The position numbers and the translations under genes are program-made. Below, piece by piece: positions 48,000 through 58,373 of a stretch of DNA of 64,000 nucleotides; position 1 is the stretch's first letter, and each line of letters begins with the position of its first letter. Source of the DNA: Citrobacter sp. Cu233 (GTDB taxonomy: Bacteria > Pseudomonadota > Gammaproteobacteria > Enterobacterales > Enterobacteriaceae); NCBI RefSeq assembly GCF_030332225.1, contig NZ_JAOWIF010000031.1:310001-374000 (forward strand). The letters run 5' to 3'. The notes below the pieces were generated by a model. The model saw only the letters and a list, made by a program, of their open reading frames with translations. It had not been told where the DNA came from and did not search any database.

Positions 48000-50285
48000 T
48001 CAGATCTTACATGCGCCGCTTTCGCAGCCATCATCCTGAATGGATGGCACCAGATCGTCCTGAGAATCTTCCGCACCGTCGCGGGTGTTCTGATAATACA
48101 GCGTTTTGACACCAAATTTGTAGGCGGTGAGCAGGTCTTTCAGTAACTGCTGCATCGGCACTTTTCCTGATGGGAAGCGTGACGGATCGTAGTTGGTGTT
48201 GGCAGAAATCGACTGATCGATAAATTTCTGCATGATCCCTACCAGTTGCAGATACCCGTCATTGTTCGGCATCTCCCACAGCAGTTCGTACGCGTCGTGC
48301 AGGTGTTCGTAGTCCGGCACAACCTGACGCAGAATGCCGTCTTTGGATGCTTTAATGCTCACGTGACCGCGCGGAGGCTCAATGCCGTTGGTGGCGTTGG
48401 AGATCTGCGAAGAGGTCTCCGACGGCATCAGCGCAGAAAGCGTGGAGTTACGCAGACCGTGGGTCTTAATGGACTCACGCAGTTGCTCCCAGTCCAGGTG
48501 CAACGGCTCGTTGGCAATGGCATCCAGATCTTTCTTGTAGGTATCGATCGGCAGAATACCTTTGGCGTAAGTGGTTTCGTTAAACCACGGGCATGCGCCT
48601 TGCTCTTTTGCCAGGTCGTTAGAGGCTTTCAGCAGGTAATACTGAATGGCTTCAAAGGTTTTGTGGGTCAGGTTATTGGCGCTGCCATCAGAGTAACGCT
48701 TACCGTTTTTCGCCAGCCAGTAGGCGTAGTTGATTACGCCAATACCCAGCGTACGACGGCCCATGGCGCCACGTTTAGCGGCCGGAATGGGATAATCCTG
48801 GTAATCCAGCAGCGCATCGAGAGCACGCACAGCCAGTACAGCCAATTCTTCCAGCTCATCCAGGCTGTCGATAGCACCAAGGTTAAATGCAGACAGCGTA
48901 CACAGCGCAATTTCACCGTTCTCGTCGTTCACATCGGTCAACGGTTTGGTCGGCAGTGCAATTTCCAGGCACAGGTTGGACTGGCGCACCGGTGCGACAG
49001 CCGGATCAAACGGGCTGTGAGTGTTGCAGTGGTCAACGTTCTGAATGTAGATGCGACCTGTAGAAGCACGTTCCTGCATCATCAGCGAGAACAGCTCAAC
49101 CGCTTTCACGCGCTGTTTGCGGATGCTGTCGTCGTTTTCATATTTTGTGTACAGGCGTTCAAACTCGTCCTGATCGGCGAAGAATGCGTCGTACAGACCC
49201 GGAACATCGGACGGGCTGAACAGGGTGATGTCACCGCCTTTCAGCAGGCGGGTATACATCAGCTTGTTGATTTGCACACCGTAGTCCATATGACGGACGC
49301 GGTTGCCTTCTACACCACGGTTGTTTTTCAGTACCAGCAGGCTTTCCACTTCCAGATGCCACATCGGGTAGAACAGCGTGGCGGCACCGCCACGAACACC
49401 GCCCTGAGAGCAGGATTTCACCGCTGTCTGGAAGTGTTTGTAGAACGGGATACAGCCGGTGTGGAACGCTTCACCACCGCGAATCGGGCTACCCAGCGCA
49501 CGAATGCGACCCGCGTTGATACCAATGCCAGCACGTTGAGAAACGTATTTTACAATCGCGCTGGAAGTGGCGTTAATCGAATCCAGGCTGTCGCCACACT
49601 CGATCAGTACGCAGGAACTGAACTGACGGGTAGGGGTGCGCACGCCGGACATGATTGGTGTCGGCAGTGAAATTTTAAACGTAGAAACGGCATCGTAGAA
49701 ACGTTTAACGTATTCCAGACGGGTTTCTCGAGGGTAGTTAGAAAACAGGCAGGCAGCGACCAGAATGTAGAGGAACTGTGCGCTTTCATAAATCTCACCG
49801 GTAACACGGTTTTGAACCAGATATTTTCCCTCTAACTGCTTCACCGCAGCATAAGAGAAGGTCATATCACGGTCGTGCACGATGAACGAGTCCATCTGCT
49901 TGAACTCTTCTTCCGTGTAGTCTTCCAGCAGATGATTGTCGTATTTGCCCATTTCAACCATTTTCACCACATGGTCGAACAGTTTTGGCGGCTCAAACTC
50001 ACCGTAGGCTTTTTTACGCAAGTGGAAAATTGCCAGGCGAGCAGCCAGGTACTGATAATCCGGTGCGTCGCGGGAGATCAGGTCGGCAGCAGCTTTGATG
50101 ATCGTTTCATGGATATCGGAAGTCTTGATACCGTCATAAAACTGAATGTGGGAGCGCAGTTCGACCTGTGAAATCGATACGTTATTCAGCCCTTCTGCCG
50201 CCCAATCCAGAACTCGATGGATTTTGTCGAGATTGATGCGCTCAGTACGGCCATCACGCTTAGTCACCAGCAGACTCTGATTCAT
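48000..50285 (-). CDS. nrdA: Ribonucleotide reductase class Ia, alpha subunit
   Basis: Catalytic and allosteric subunit of 761 aa, the E. coli length; reduces ribonucleoside diphosphates in the cytoplasm. The N-terminal ATP-cone (MNQSLLVTKRDGRTERINLDK) carries the activity site. The active-site Cys residues include SNLCLEIALPT and the radical-relay block. The C-terminal CESGACKI pair shuttles electrons from thioredoxin/glutaredoxin. Upstream DnaA and NrdR boxes fit its known cell-cycle and dNTP-linked control. Confidence 0.98.
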   Translation of the reverse strand: MNQSLLVTKRDGRTERINLDKIHRVLDWAAEGLNNVSISQVELRSHIQFYDGIKTSDIHETIIKAAADLISRDAPDYQYLAARLAIFHLRKKAYGEFEPPKLFDHVVKMVEMGKYDNHLLEDYTEEEFKQMDSFIVHDRDMTFSYAAVKQLEGKYLVQNRVTGEIYESAQFLYILVAACLFSNYPRETRLEYVKRFYDAVSTFKISLPTPIMSGVRTPTRQFSSCVLIECGDSLDSINATSSAIVKYVSQRAGIGINAGRIRALGSPIRGGEAFHTGCIPFYKHFQTAVKSCSQGGVRGGAATLFYPMWHLEVESLLVLKNNRGVEGNRVRHMDYGVQINKLMYTRLLKGGDITLFSPSDVPGLYDAFFADQDEFERLYTKYENDDSIRKQRVKAVELFSLMMQERASTGRIYIQNVDHCNTHSPFDPAVAPVRQSNLCLEIALPTKPLTDVNDENGEIALCTLSAFNLGAIDSLDELEELAVLAVRALDALLDYQDYPIPAAKRGAMGRRTLGIGVINYAYWLAKNGKRYSDGSANNLTHKTFEAIQYYLLKASNDLAKEQGACPWFNETTYAKGILPIDTYKKDLDAIANEPLHLDWEQLRESIKTHGLRNSTLSALMPSETSSQISNATNGIEPPRGHVSIKASKDGILRQVVPDYEHLHDAYELLWEMPNNDGYLQLVGIMQKFIDQSISANTNYDPSRFPSGKVPMQQLLKDLLTAYKFGVKTLYYQNTRDGAEDSQDDLVPSIQDDGCESGACKI

Positions 50286-50327
50286 GTGGTTTTTTACCTG
50301 TCCGTGAAAGAAAAAATATCCCCCATA

Positions 50328-50366
50328 TTATCCACAGTACCACGTTGTGACTAAGTCTGTGGATAA
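50328..50366. promoter_or_regulatory. Pair of inverted DnaA boxes upstream of nrdA
   Basis: TTATCCACA (50328-50336) and TGTGGATAA (50358-50366) are two perfect DnaA boxes in opposite orientation, 21 bp apart, in the nrdA leader. DnaA control of nrdAB is established in E. coli. Confidence 0.85.
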
Positions 50367-50412
50367 ATACTATATGTAGGGGTTGTTTGATAAAATAGAC
50401 GCTATATGGTGA
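50367..50412. promoter_or_regulatory. Tandem NrdR-box-like sites
   Basis: Two near-palindromic AT cores, TACTATATGTAG (centre about 50373) and GCTATATGGTG (centre about 50405), lie about 32 bp or three helical turns apart, the spacing typical for paired NrdR boxes. They sit just downstream of the -10 of the nrdA promoter. Confidence 0.6.
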
Positions 50413-50414
50413 GT

Positions 50415-50442
50415 ATTCTAGTAGGGATTCTTTTCAGCACAA
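50415..50442 (-). promoter_or_regulatory. nrdA promoter
   Basis: On the minus strand: TTGTGC (-35, 50437-50442), 16-bp spacer, TAGAAT (-10, 50415-50420). The start of transcription would fall inside the NrdR-like sites, about 120 bp before the nrdA ATG. Confidence 0.6.
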
Positions 50443-50617
50443 GAGTTGATTTTGAGGTTAAATTGAGGTTGCAAAAGGGTAAGAATCTCTAAGTGCGCGT
50501 CTTATAAGGCCTGGCGGGGATGTCAATAATTGAGAAAAAAAATAGAAAATTTGATCGAGTGCCGATTTCTTCATCTAAGGCAAAGAAAGTTCTTATGATC
50601 TGGCACAAAAATTGCCC

Positions 50618-50745
50618 TAAGGCACCTACTCAGGATGAGTAGGTGATGCGTAATCACGTAGGCCGGATAGTGACGCTGACGTGCCTTATCCGGCCTGCGA
50701 TGGTGCGGATATGTAGGCCTGATCAGCTCAGCGTCATCGGGCGTT
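50618..50745. repeat. Hairpin and REP cluster downstream of ubiG
   Basis: CACCTACTC/GAGTAGGTG (about 50625-50647) is a strong 9-bp hairpin. It is followed by inverted REP units (GTAGGCCGGATAGTGACGC and CGTGCCTTATCCGGCC, then GTAGGCCTGATCAG...CATCGGGC). The cluster fills much of the 478-bp nrdA-ubiG gap and likely forms the 3' end of the ubiG mRNA. Confidence 0.75.
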
Positions 50746-50763
50746 ACCGTTGGAAACCTTAAC

Positions 50764-51492
50764 TTATTCCGTTTTTGCCGTGGTGTGCAGCATATAGTTA
50801 ACGTCGACACCCGGTGCCAGCTTAAAGGTGTTAGTCAGCGGGTTGTAGTGCAGGCCAGTCATATGTTGTTCACGGAGATCGGTCTGATCCACCCAGCTCA
50901 GCAATTCGGCAGGCTTAATGAATTTTTTCACATCATGCGTGCCTTTGGGCACCATGCGCAGAATGTACTCAGCACCGACGACCGCCATTAGCCATGACTT
51001 GCCGTTGCGGTTGAGCGTGGAGAAAAACACGTCGCCGCCAGGCTTCACCAGTTGGGCGCAGGCTCTGACCACTGACTGCGGGTCCGGTACATGTTCCAGC
51101 ATCTCCATGCAGGTCACAACGTCATACTGGTGCGCATATTTCTCGGCGTGTTCTTCGACGGTTTCTTGCACATACTCAACCTGAATGCCGCTTTCCAGCG
51201 CATGCAGTTTTGCCACCTGTAAGGGTTCAAACCCCATATCCAGGCCGGTGACCGTTGCGCCTTCACGCGCCATGCTTTCTGCCAGAATCCCGCCGCCGCA
51301 GCCGACGTCGAGTACCTTTTTACCAAACAGACCACCTGACCGTTCGGCGATGTAGCCCAGACGCAGCGGATTAATGCGGTGCAGAGGCTTAAATTCACCC
51401 TCAAGATCCCACCAGCGCGACGCGACTGCTTCAAATTTGGCAATTTCTTCATGGTCAACGTTGTGAGTTACCGGGGGTTTTTCGGCATTCAT
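50764..51492 (-). CDS. ubiG: Ubiquinone biosynthesis O-methyltransferase UbiG
   Basis: SAM-dependent methyltransferase of 242 aa (E. coli 240) that performs both O-methylation steps of ubiquinone synthesis. Motif I is [20 protein letters not shown]; the post-I region GLDMGFEPL and motif [14 protein letters not shown] are clear. The start [16 protein letters not shown] is preceded by GGAGTAG; an in-frame extension toward gyrA is rejected on length. It is divergent from gyrA across 158 bp. Confidence 0.95.
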   Translation of the reverse strand: MNAEKPPVTHNVDHEEIAKFEAVASRWWDLEGEFKPLHRINPLRLGYIAERSGGLFGKKVLDVGCGGGILAESMAREGATVTGLDMGFEPLQVAKLHALESGIQVEYVQETVEEHAEKYAHQYDVVTCMEMLEHVPDPQSVVRACAQLVKPGGDVFFSTLNRNGKSWLMAVVGAEYILRMVPKGTHDVKKFIKPAELLSWVDQTDLREQHMTGLHYNPLTNTFKLAPGVDVNYMLHTTAKTE

Positions 51493-51650
51493 TGGGGCTT
51501 CTACTCCTAAATTAGCAATACAAACGAGTATATCAGCCTGACGGGATGAATAAAGCCTCTGTCTGGGGGAATCCATTTACCTGAATCTGCGTGGATGTGT
51601 TATAATTTGCGACCTTTGAATCCGGGATACAGTAGAGGGATAGCGGTTAG

Positions 51651-54287
51651 ATGAGCGACCTTGCGAGAGAAATTACACCGGTCAACATTGAGGAAGAGCT
51701 GAAGAGCTCCTATCTGGATTATGCGATGTCGGTCATTGTTGGCCGTGCGCTGCCGGACGTCCGAGATGGCCTGAAGCCGGTACACCGTCGCGTACTTTAC
51801 GCCATGAACGTATTGGGCAACGACTGGAATAAAGCCTATAAAAAATCTGCCCGTGTCGTTGGTGACGTAATCGGTAAATACCACCCTCATGGTGATACCG
51901 CCGTTTACGACACCATTGTTCGTATGGCGCAGCCATTCTCCTTGCGTTACATGCTGGTGGATGGTCAGGGTAACTTTGGTTCTGTCGATGGCGACTCCGC
52001 AGCTGCGATGCGTTATACGGAAATCCGTATGTCGAAAATCGCCCACGAGCTGATGGCTGACCTGGAAAAAGAAACGGTTGATTTCGTCGATAACTACGAC
52101 GGCACCGAACGCATTCCAGACGTCATGCCAACCAAAATTCCTAACCTGCTGGTGAACGGTTCGTCCGGTATCGCGGTAGGTATGGCAACCAACATTCCGC
52201 CGCACAACCTGACGGAAGTGATCAACGGCTGTCTGGCATATATTGACGATGAAGACATCAGCATTGAAGGGCTGATGGAACATATTCCGGGTCCGGACTT
52301 CCCGACCGCTGCGATCATCAATGGTCGTCGTGGTATCGAAGAAGCTTACCGTACCGGTCGCGGCAAGGTATACATTCGCGCGCGTGCGGAAGTCGAAGCT
52401 GACGCGAAAACGGGCCGTGAAACCATCATCGTGCATGAAATTCCGTATCAGGTGAACAAAGCACGCCTGATCGAGAAAATCGCCGAGCTGGTAAAAGACA
52501 AACGCGTTGAAGGTATCAGCGCACTGCGTGACGAGTCTGACAAAGACGGTATGCGCATCGTGATTGAAGTGAAACGCGACGCGGTCGGGGAAGTGGTGTT
52601 GAATAACCTTTACTCCCAGACCCAACTGCAGGTTTCGTTCGGTATCAACATGGTTGCGCTGCACCATGGTCAGCCGAAGATCATGAACCTGAAAGAGATT
52701 ATCGCTGCGTTTGTTCGTCACCGTCGTGAAGTGGTTACCCGCCGTACTATTTTTGAACTGCGTAAAGCCCGCGACCGTGCGCACATCCTCGAAGCGCTGG
52801 CGATTGCGCTTGCCAACATCGATCCGATCATCGAACTGATCCGTCGTGCGCCAACCCCAGCTGAAGCGAAAGCGGCACTGGTTGCGCGTTCCTGGGAACT
52901 GGGTAACGTCTCTGCCATGCTGGAACGTGCGGGTGATGACGCTGCACGTCCTGAATGGCTGGAACCTGAGTTTGGCGTGCGTGATGGTCAGTACTTCCTG
53001 ACTGAACAGCAGGCCCAGGCGATTCTGGATCTGCGCTTGCAGAAACTGACCGGCCTTGAGCATGAAAAACTGCTCGACGAATACAAAGAGCTGCTGGAGC
53101 AGATTGCTGAACTGCTGCACATTCTGGGCAGTGCCGATCGTCTGATGGAAGTTATCCGTGAAGAGATGGAGCTGATTCGTGAGCAGTTCGGCGACGCACG
53201 TCGTACTGAAATCACCGCGAACAGCGCTGACATCAATATCGAAGATCTGATTAGCCAGGAAGATGTTGTCGTAACCTTGTCTCACCAGGGCTACGTTAAA
53301 TATCAACCGTTAACCGATTACGAAGCGCAGCGTCGTGGTGGGAAAGGTAAATCAGCAGCACGTATTAAAGAAGAAGACTTTATCGACCGCCTGCTGGTGG
53401 CCAACACTCATGACACGATCCTCTGCTTCTCTAGCCGTGGTCGTTTGTACTGGATGAAAGTTTATCAGCTACCGGAAGCGAGCCGTGGCGCGCGTGGACG
53501 TCCAATCGTCAACCTGCTGCCGCTTGAGGCCAACGAACGTATCACGGCTATCCTGCCAGTACGCGAGTACGAAGAGGGCGTGAACGTCTTTATGGCGACC
53601 GCCAGCGGTACAGTGAAGAAAACGGCGCTGACCGAGTTCAGCCGTCCGCGTTCTGCCGGTATCATTGCGGTTAACCTCAATGATGGTGATGAGCTGATTG
53701 GCGTCGATCTGACCTCGGGTTCTGATGAAGTCATGCTGTTCTCTGCTGCCGGTAAAGTGGTGCGCTTCAAAGAAGACGCGGTCCGTGCGATGGGGCGTAC
53801 CGCGACCGGTGTGCGCGGTATCAAGCTGGCAGGGGAAGATAAAGTTGTTTCTCTGATCGTTCCGCGCGGTGAAGGTGCCATCCTGACCGTGACGCAGAAC
53901 GGCTACGGTAAGCGTACCGCGGCGGAAGAGTATCCGACGAAATCTCGTGCGACGCAGGGCGTTATCTCCATCAAGGTTACCGAGCGCAACGGCTCTGTTG
54001 TCGGCGCGGTACAGGTTGAAGATACTGACCAGATCATGATGATCACCGATGCCGGTACGCTGGTGCGTACGCGTGTGTCGGAAATCAGCGTGGTTGGGCG
54101 TAACACCCAGGGCGTGATCCTCATTCGCACGGCGGAAGATGAAAACGTGGTGGGTCTGCAACGTGTTGCTGAACCGGTTGATGACGAAGAACTGGATTCC
54201 ATCGACGGAAGCGCTGCGGAAGGGGACGATGATATCGCGCCTGAAGCCGAAAGCGATGACGATGCAGCGGATGACGCAGAAGAGTAA
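51651..54287 (+). CDS. gyrA: DNA gyrase subunit A
   Basis: Breakage-reunion subunit of DNA gyrase, 878 aa (E. coli 875). The catalytic Tyr122 is in AAMRYTEIR. The quinolone-resistance region reads [15 protein letters not shown], so residue 83 is Thr, not the Ser of E. coli, and residue 87 is Asp. Thr83 is the usual state in C. freundii, so this is not evidence of resistance. The C-terminal beta-pinwheel starts after about residue 525 and has the GyrA-box QRRGGKG. An acidic tail ends the protein. Confidence 0.98.
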   Translation: MSDLAREITPVNIEEELKSSYLDYAMSVIVGRALPDVRDGLKPVHRRVLYAMNVLGNDWNKAYKKSARVVGDVIGKYHPHGDTAVYDTIVRMAQPFSLRYMLVDGQGNFGSVDGDSAAAMRYTEIRMSKIAHELMADLEKETVDFVDNYDGTERIPDVMPTKIPNLLVNGSSGIAVGMATNIPPHNLTEVINGCLAYIDDEDISIEGLMEHIPGPDFPTAAIINGRRGIEEAYRTGRGKVYIRARAEVEADAKTGRETIIVHEIPYQVNKARLIEKIAELVKDKRVEGISALRDESDKDGMRIVIEVKRDAVGEVVLNNLYSQTQLQVSFGINMVALHHGQPKIMNLKEIIAAFVRHRREVVTRRTIFELRKARDRAHILEALAIALANIDPIIELIRRAPTPAEAKAALVARSWELGNVSAMLERAGDDAARPEWLEPEFGVRDGQYFLTEQQAQAILDLRLQKLTGLEHEKLLDEYKELLEQIAELLHILGSADRLMEVIREEMELIREQFGDARRTEITANSADINIEDLISQEDVVVTLSHQGYVKYQPLTDYEAQRRGGKGKSAARIKEEDFIDRLLVANTHDTILCFSSRGRLYWMKVYQLPEASRGARGRPIVNLLPLEANERITAILPVREYEEGVNVFMATASGTVKKTALTEFSRPRSAGIIAVNLNDGDELIGVDLTSGSDEVMLFSAAGKVVRFKEDAVRAMGRTATGVRGIKLAGEDKVVSLIVPRGEGAILTVTQNGYGKRTAAEEYPTKSRATQGVISIKVTERNGSVVGAVQVEDTDQIMMITDAGTLVRTRVSEISVVGRNTQGVILIRTAEDENVVGLQRVAEPVDDEELDSIDGSAAEGDDDIAPEAESDDDAADDAEE

Positions 54288-54302
54288 TTAAGCAGTAATG
54301 AG

Positions 54303-54332
54303 AAGGGCCGGAGAAATCCGGCCCTTTTTTTT
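54303..54332. terminator. Bidirectional terminator, gyrA/atoB
   Basis: AAGGGCCGGA and TCCGGCCCTT form a perfect 10-bp stem with a GAAA loop, followed by a T-tract. It serves gyrA (+) and perhaps atoB (-), whose stop codon adjoins it. Confidence 0.95.
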
Positions 54333-55515
54333 AGTTCATCCGCTCTACGATCATCGCTATACCCTGTCCGCCGCCGATACACAGCGTTGCCAGACCGAGT
54401 GTTTTATCCCGTGCCTGTAACGCGTGCAGCAATGTGACCAGAATACGCGCGCCGCTGGCGCCGATAGGGTGGCCCAGCGCAATCGCACCACCGTTAACGT
54501 TGACCTTTTGTGCATCAAACCCCAGCGTTTTACCCACGGCAAGAAACTGCGCGGCAAATGCTTCGTTGGCTTCGATAAGATCGATATCCGACAGTTGCAG
54601 TCCGCTCAGCTGTAGCGCTTTTTGCGTGGCAGGAACGGGTCCCATGCCCATCATCGCCGGGGCGACGCCGCCGCTGGCCCAGGCTTTGATGCGCGCCAGC
54701 GGCTTTAGCCCAGCAGCCAGCGCTGCCGACTCTTCCATTACCACCAGAGCGGCTGCGCCGTCGTTAATCCCCGAGGCGTTGCCAGCGGTAACAGTGCCCG
54801 CTTTGTCGAACGCCGGACGCAATGCGGCAAGACCTTCCGCCGTGGAGTCTGCCTTGGGAAACTCATCGCGTTCAAAAATGAGGGTTTTCTTACGTGATTG
54901 TACGCTGACGGGGACGATTTCGGCCTGGAAAGCGCCGGACTCTATTGCGGCAATGGCTTTCTGCTGTGATAGCAATGCCAGTTCATCCTGCATTTCGCGG
55001 CTGATGCTGTACTCTTTAGCGACGTTCTCGGCGGTAATCCCCATATGGTAGCCATGTTCAGCACAGATCAGTCCGTCGCGCAAAATGACGTCTGACAATT
55101 GCCCGTCACCGAGGCGATATCCCCAGCGGGCTTTAGCATCTAACAGGTAGGGGGCCTGACTCATGTTTTCCATTCCACCAGCGACCAGTGCCTGGGCCTG
55201 TCCGGCTGCGATCGCCTGAGCCGCAAGCGCCACGCTTTTGAGACCTGAGCCACACACTTTGTTGACGGTGAAGCCGCAAACGGAGTCGGAAAGACCGCTT
55301 CTTAGCAATGCCTGACGCGCCGGGTTCTGTCCCAGACCGGCCTGCAGCACGTTGCCCATAATGACTTCTTCAACCTGCTGCGGATCAAGATGAGCGCGCT
55401 CGATTGCCGCTTTTATCACGGTTGATCCCAGCTCGATAGCGCTGGTGGTCGCCAGTGCGCCATTAAAGCTACCGATTGCGGTACGTGCCGCGCTGACAAT
55501 GACACAGTTTTTCAT
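54331..55515 (-). CDS. atoB: Acetyl-CoA acetyltransferase AtoB
   Basis: Thiolase of 394 aa (E. coli 394) that splits acetoacetyl-CoA into two acetyl-CoA. The nucleophilic Cys lies in [18 protein letters not shown], the catalytic His in [16 protein letters not shown] and the second Cys in [12 protein letters not shown]. It is the last gene of atoDAEB. Confidence 0.97.
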   Translation of the reverse strand: MKNCVIVSAARTAIGSFNGALATTSAIELGSTVIKAAIERAHLDPQQVEEVIMGNVLQAGLGQNPARQALLRSGLSDSVCGFTVNKVCGSGLKSVALAAQAIAAGQAQALVAGGMENMSQAPYLLDAKARWGYRLGDGQLSDVILRDGLICAEHGYHMGITAENVAKEYSISREMQDELALLSQQKAIAAIESGAFQAEIVPVSVQSRKKTLIFERDEFPKADSTAEGLAALRPAFDKAGTVTAGNASGINDGAAALVVMEESAALAAGLKPLARIKAWASGGVAPAMMGMGPVPATQKALQLSGLQLSDIDLIEANEAFAAQFLAVGKTLGFDAQKVNVNGGAIALGHPIGASGARILVTLLHALQARDKTLGLATLCIGGGQGIAMIVERMN

Positions 55516-55545
55516 TTTTCTGTTCCTTTAGGTAAGTAATGGCTG

Positions 55546-56868
55546 TCAGAACAAGGTCAATCCAATGACAAAAATGACGCCTGAGAAGAGCAGGGCGGTG
55601 ATGCAGTACCCCATGATGTCGCGCACACCCAATCCGGCGATAGCCAATGCAGGTAGCGCCCAGAACGGCTGCGCCATGTTCATCCACTGCTCGCCATAGG
55701 CGATAGCCATGACGGACTTACCGAGATCGGCGCCAAGGGCCTGAGCGGCTGGCATGACGAATGGCCCCTGAATAACCCAATGGCCGCCACCAGATGGCAC
55801 GGCAAAGTTAATCAGTGCTGAACTGAAGAAGGTCATCAGTGGGAAGGTGTCTTTGTTGGCGACGTTGATGAAGAACTCGGTAATCAATCCGCCGAGGCCA
55901 GAGTGCTCCATCATCAACTGAATACCGGCGTAGAAGGGGAACTGCACCAGGATGCCGGCGGTGCTACGTGCGGCAGCGCTAACGGCACGCATATAGGCCA
56001 TAGGCGTTTTATGCAGCAGCAGACCGGCAATCATAAACATCAGGTTGACGGTGTTGATGGTGATGTTGAAGCCTTTCTCAGTGAAATAGATGGCCAGATA
56101 AGCAATCCCTAATGCCCCGATGATCAGGGCCAGAATGCGGCTCTCCTCCAGTTTTTCCGATGGTGGGGCGTCGGGTGGCAGTTTTTTCTGGAAATCAGCT
56201 TCTTCCAGTAACAGCTTCGGATCGATGCTTACCACATCAGAGGGTTTTGGCGTCATCATGCGTGTGATGAACGGCATCACGACGATCAGTGCCACGGTGA
56301 TGAAGATGTTGAAACCGGTAAACAGCGTGTCTGCGACCGGAATTAACCCTGCGACGTGCTCAACCGGGTTGCCTGGCGTTGCCGCCAGCAATGGCATTGA
56401 ACCGGAGAAGCCACCTCCCCAGGTGAGAAAACCGATGTAGGCACAAGCAATCAGCAGCGGATAGTCGGAGCCGGGTACTCGGCGTGCGACTTCACGGGCA
56501 AACATCGCCCCCACCACCAGACCAAAACCCCAGTTGATGACGCAGGCGACTGAACCGAAAAATGTCACCAGCATCACCCCCTGAGCGGGGGTTTTGGCGG
56601 CGGAGGCCGCCGTACGCAGCAGACTTTTCACCGGTCCTGAACTGGCTAACGCATGGCCTGTGACGATGATCAGCGCCATCTGCATGCCAAAGGCCAGCAG
56701 GTTCCAGAAACCATCACCCCAGAATCTCACCATGCTGACTGGCGTTTGTGGCGTTAGCCACAGCGCGATGCCGAAGGTCAACAGCGTTAACAGCATGGCG
56801 AAAATTAGCGGGTCAGGCAGCCAGCGGCTGACCACGCGCGTCATAAAACGAGCAATGCGGCCGATCAT
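55546..56868 (-). CDS. atoE: Short-chain fatty acid transporter AtoE
   Basis: Inner-membrane transporter of 440 aa (E. coli 440) with about 12 hydrophobic helices and the family block FAVPSGGGHWVIQGPFVMPAA. It imports acetoacetate and short-chain fatty acids such as butyrate. Its start overlaps the atoA stop by 4 bp. Confidence 0.95.
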   Translation of the reverse strand: MIGRIARFMTRVVSRWLPDPLIFAMLLTLLTFGIALWLTPQTPVSMVRFWGDGFWNLLAFGMQMALIIVTGHALASSGPVKSLLRTAASAAKTPAQGVMLVTFFGSVACVINWGFGLVVGAMFAREVARRVPGSDYPLLIACAYIGFLTWGGGFSGSMPLLAATPGNPVEHVAGLIPVADTLFTGFNIFITVALIVVMPFITRMMTPKPSDVVSIDPKLLLEEADFQKKLPPDAPPSEKLEESRILALIIGALGIAYLAIYFTEKGFNITINTVNLMFMIAGLLLHKTPMAYMRAVSAAARSTAGILVQFPFYAGIQLMMEHSGLGGLITEFFINVANKDTFPLMTFFSSALINFAVPSGGGHWVIQGPFVMPAAQALGADLGKSVMAIAYGEQWMNMAQPFWALPALAIAGLGVRDIMGYCITALLFSGVIFVIGLTLF

Positions 56869-57515
56869 GCATCACCTCGCAGGATAATCAGCTCGGCAGC
56901 GACATCAAACTGCGCTTCAGTTTTTTCACGCAACGTGGCGATATCGCATCCTTCCGCGATTTCCGTAAGCCACATTTTTCCGTCAATGAAGCGGAAAACA
57001 GCGAGTTCGGTGACCAGCATATGCACCGCATGTTGTGCCGTCAGCGGCATGGTGCAATGTCGGAGGATCTTCGCTGAGCCGTCTTTTGCACAATGCTCCA
57101 TAGCGATAATCACTTTGCGCGCGCCGGTCACCAGATCCATCGCTCCTCCCATGCCGGGCACCATTTTGCCGGGAACGACCCAGTTGGCGAGGTTAGCCTG
57201 CTCATCGACCTGTAACCCACCAAGCACGCAGGCATCGACATGGCCCCCGCGAATTAACGCAAATGACATGGCGCTATCAAACATGGCGGCGCCTGGCAAA
57301 ATCCCGCACGGTTGCCCGCCGGCGTTTACCAGGTCGGGATGCGCGGTCGTGACCGGACCCAGACCGAGAAAACCATTTTCTGACTGCAATGTGATATGAA
57401 TATCAGCGAGCAGGTAGTTCGCAACCATCGTCGGCAGACCAATCCCCAGGTTGACGACATCCCCATCGTGAAGCTCAAGCGCCACACGGCGCGCAATACG
57501 TTGTTTAGCATCCAT
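56865..57515 (-). CDS. atoA: Acetyl-CoA:acetoacetyl-CoA transferase beta subunit AtoA
   Basis: CoA-transferase subunit of 216 aa (E. coli 216). The active-site Glu that forms the CoA thioester is in the block LQSENGFLGLGP. With AtoD it activates acetoacetate using acetyl-CoA. It begins 2 bp after the atoD stop. Confidence 0.96.
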   Translation of the reverse strand: MDAKQRIARRVALELHDGDVVNLGIGLPTMVANYLLADIHITLQSENGFLGLGPVTTAHPDLVNAGGQPCGILPGAAMFDSAMSFALIRGGHVDACVLGGLQVDEQANLANWVVPGKMVPGMGGAMDLVTGARKVIIAMEHCAKDGSAKILRHCTMPLTAQHAVHMLVTELAVFRFIDGKMWLTEIAEGCDIATLREKTEAQFDVAAELIILRGDA

Positions 57516-57517
57516 GA

Positions 57518-58177
57518 TTAGCTCTCCTGTGGAATGACGATATGGTCGATAACGGCACCGGGGGTGACGATCTGGTCTGGCTGGAGTTCACCGATCTCGA
57601 CCATTTCATCCGGTTCAACCAGTGTGATGTCGGCGGCGAGGGCAATCAGTGGGTTAAAATTACGGGCGCTAAGTTGATAGGTCAGGTTGCCAAGCGTGTC
57701 AGAGCGGTGGGCACGGATCAGCGCCAGATCGGCACGCAATGGACGTTCGAGTAACCAGACTCTGCCATCAAGCGTCATGGTCTGCTTGCCATCTTCTACT
57801 ACGGTGCCGACACCGGTTGGCGTGAGAAAACCGCCAAGACCCGCGCCGCCGCAGCGGATTTGCTCAATCAGGGTGCCTTGTGGCACCAGTTGCACGTCCA
57901 TTTCGCCGGCAATCATGCGGCGACCGGTTTCAGGGTTGGTGCCAATGTGCGAGGCAATCACTTTGCTCACCCGACCGTTGACGATCAAGGGACCAATACC
58001 GGTATCGATAAACGCGGTATCGTTGGCAATTAACGTTAAATCCCTGACGCCAGATTCAAGTAAGGCTTCGACAAGGCGAGGTGGCGTGCCAACCCCCATA
58101 AAACCGCCGACCATGATGGTCATGCCGTCACGAAAGAAGTTCGCTGCGTCTTGTAAAGTAATCAGTTTTGTTTTCAT
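57518..58177 (-). CDS. atoD: Acetyl-CoA:acetoacetyl-CoA transferase alpha subunit AtoD
   Basis: CoA-transferase subunit of 219 aa (E. coli 220) with the family glycine-rich block [21 protein letters not shown] and [16 protein letters not shown]. The start [10 protein letters not shown] is taken after AAGGGAAAC; an ATG six codons upstream is in frame but lacks a ribosome-binding site. It is the first gene of atoDAEB behind a sigma-54 promoter. Confidence 0.95.
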   Translation of the reverse strand: MKTKLITLQDAANFFRDGMTIMVGGFMGVGTPPRLVEALLESGVRDLTLIANDTAFIDTGIGPLIVNGRVSKVIASHIGTNPETGRRMIAGEMDVQLVPQGTLIEQIRCGGAGLGGFLTPTGVGTVVEDGKQTMTLDGRVWLLERPLRADLALIRAHRSDTLGNLTYQLSARNFNPLIALAADITLVEPDEMVEIGELQPDQIVTPGAVIDHIVIPQES

Positions 58178-58223
58178 TATGTTTCCCTTTTGCATACTCC
58201 ATTTTGGGTACGCTCAGGGAATT

Positions 58224-58238
58224 GCAAGCCGGGTGCCA
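58224..58238 (-). promoter_or_regulatory. Sigma-54 promoter of atoDAEB
   Basis: On the minus strand TGGCACCCGGCTTGC matches the sigma-54 consensus TGGCAC-N5-TTGC exactly, about 47 bp before the atoD start. AtoC, a sigma-54 activator, is encoded next door. Confidence 0.92.
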
Positions 58239-58320
58239 GAATGAAAAATGGCGAAATTATTTTTTAATTATTTGAATTTTATGATTTATTTTTTATTGGC
58301 TGGTGAGGGGAAGGTGGAGT

Positions 58321-58363
58321 TGCTATGCAGAGTTTTGCGCAGTGTGCAAAATTCTGCATAGCA
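58321..58363. promoter_or_regulatory. 43-bp palindrome, AtoC activator site
   Basis: TGCTATGCAGA and TCTGCATAGCA are perfect 11-bp outer arms; inner arms GTTTTGC and GCAAAAT also pair with one mismatch. The centre lies about 110 bp upstream of the sigma-54 promoter, the normal place for an enhancer-binding protein. E. coli has a similar AtoC cis element. Confidence 0.85.
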
Positions 58364-58373
58364 AATTTAGGTA

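Noticed and set aside
48246-49670. Plus-strand open frame of 474 codons opposite nrdA
   Set aside because: It is antisense to a highly conserved gene, with a low-complexity Gln/Arg/Val-rich translation and no ribosome-binding site.
51600-53306. Long minus-strand open frame of 568 codons opposite gyrA
   Set aside because: It lies fully antisense to gyrA, resembles no family, and is explained by the codon bias of gyrA leaving the opposite frame open.
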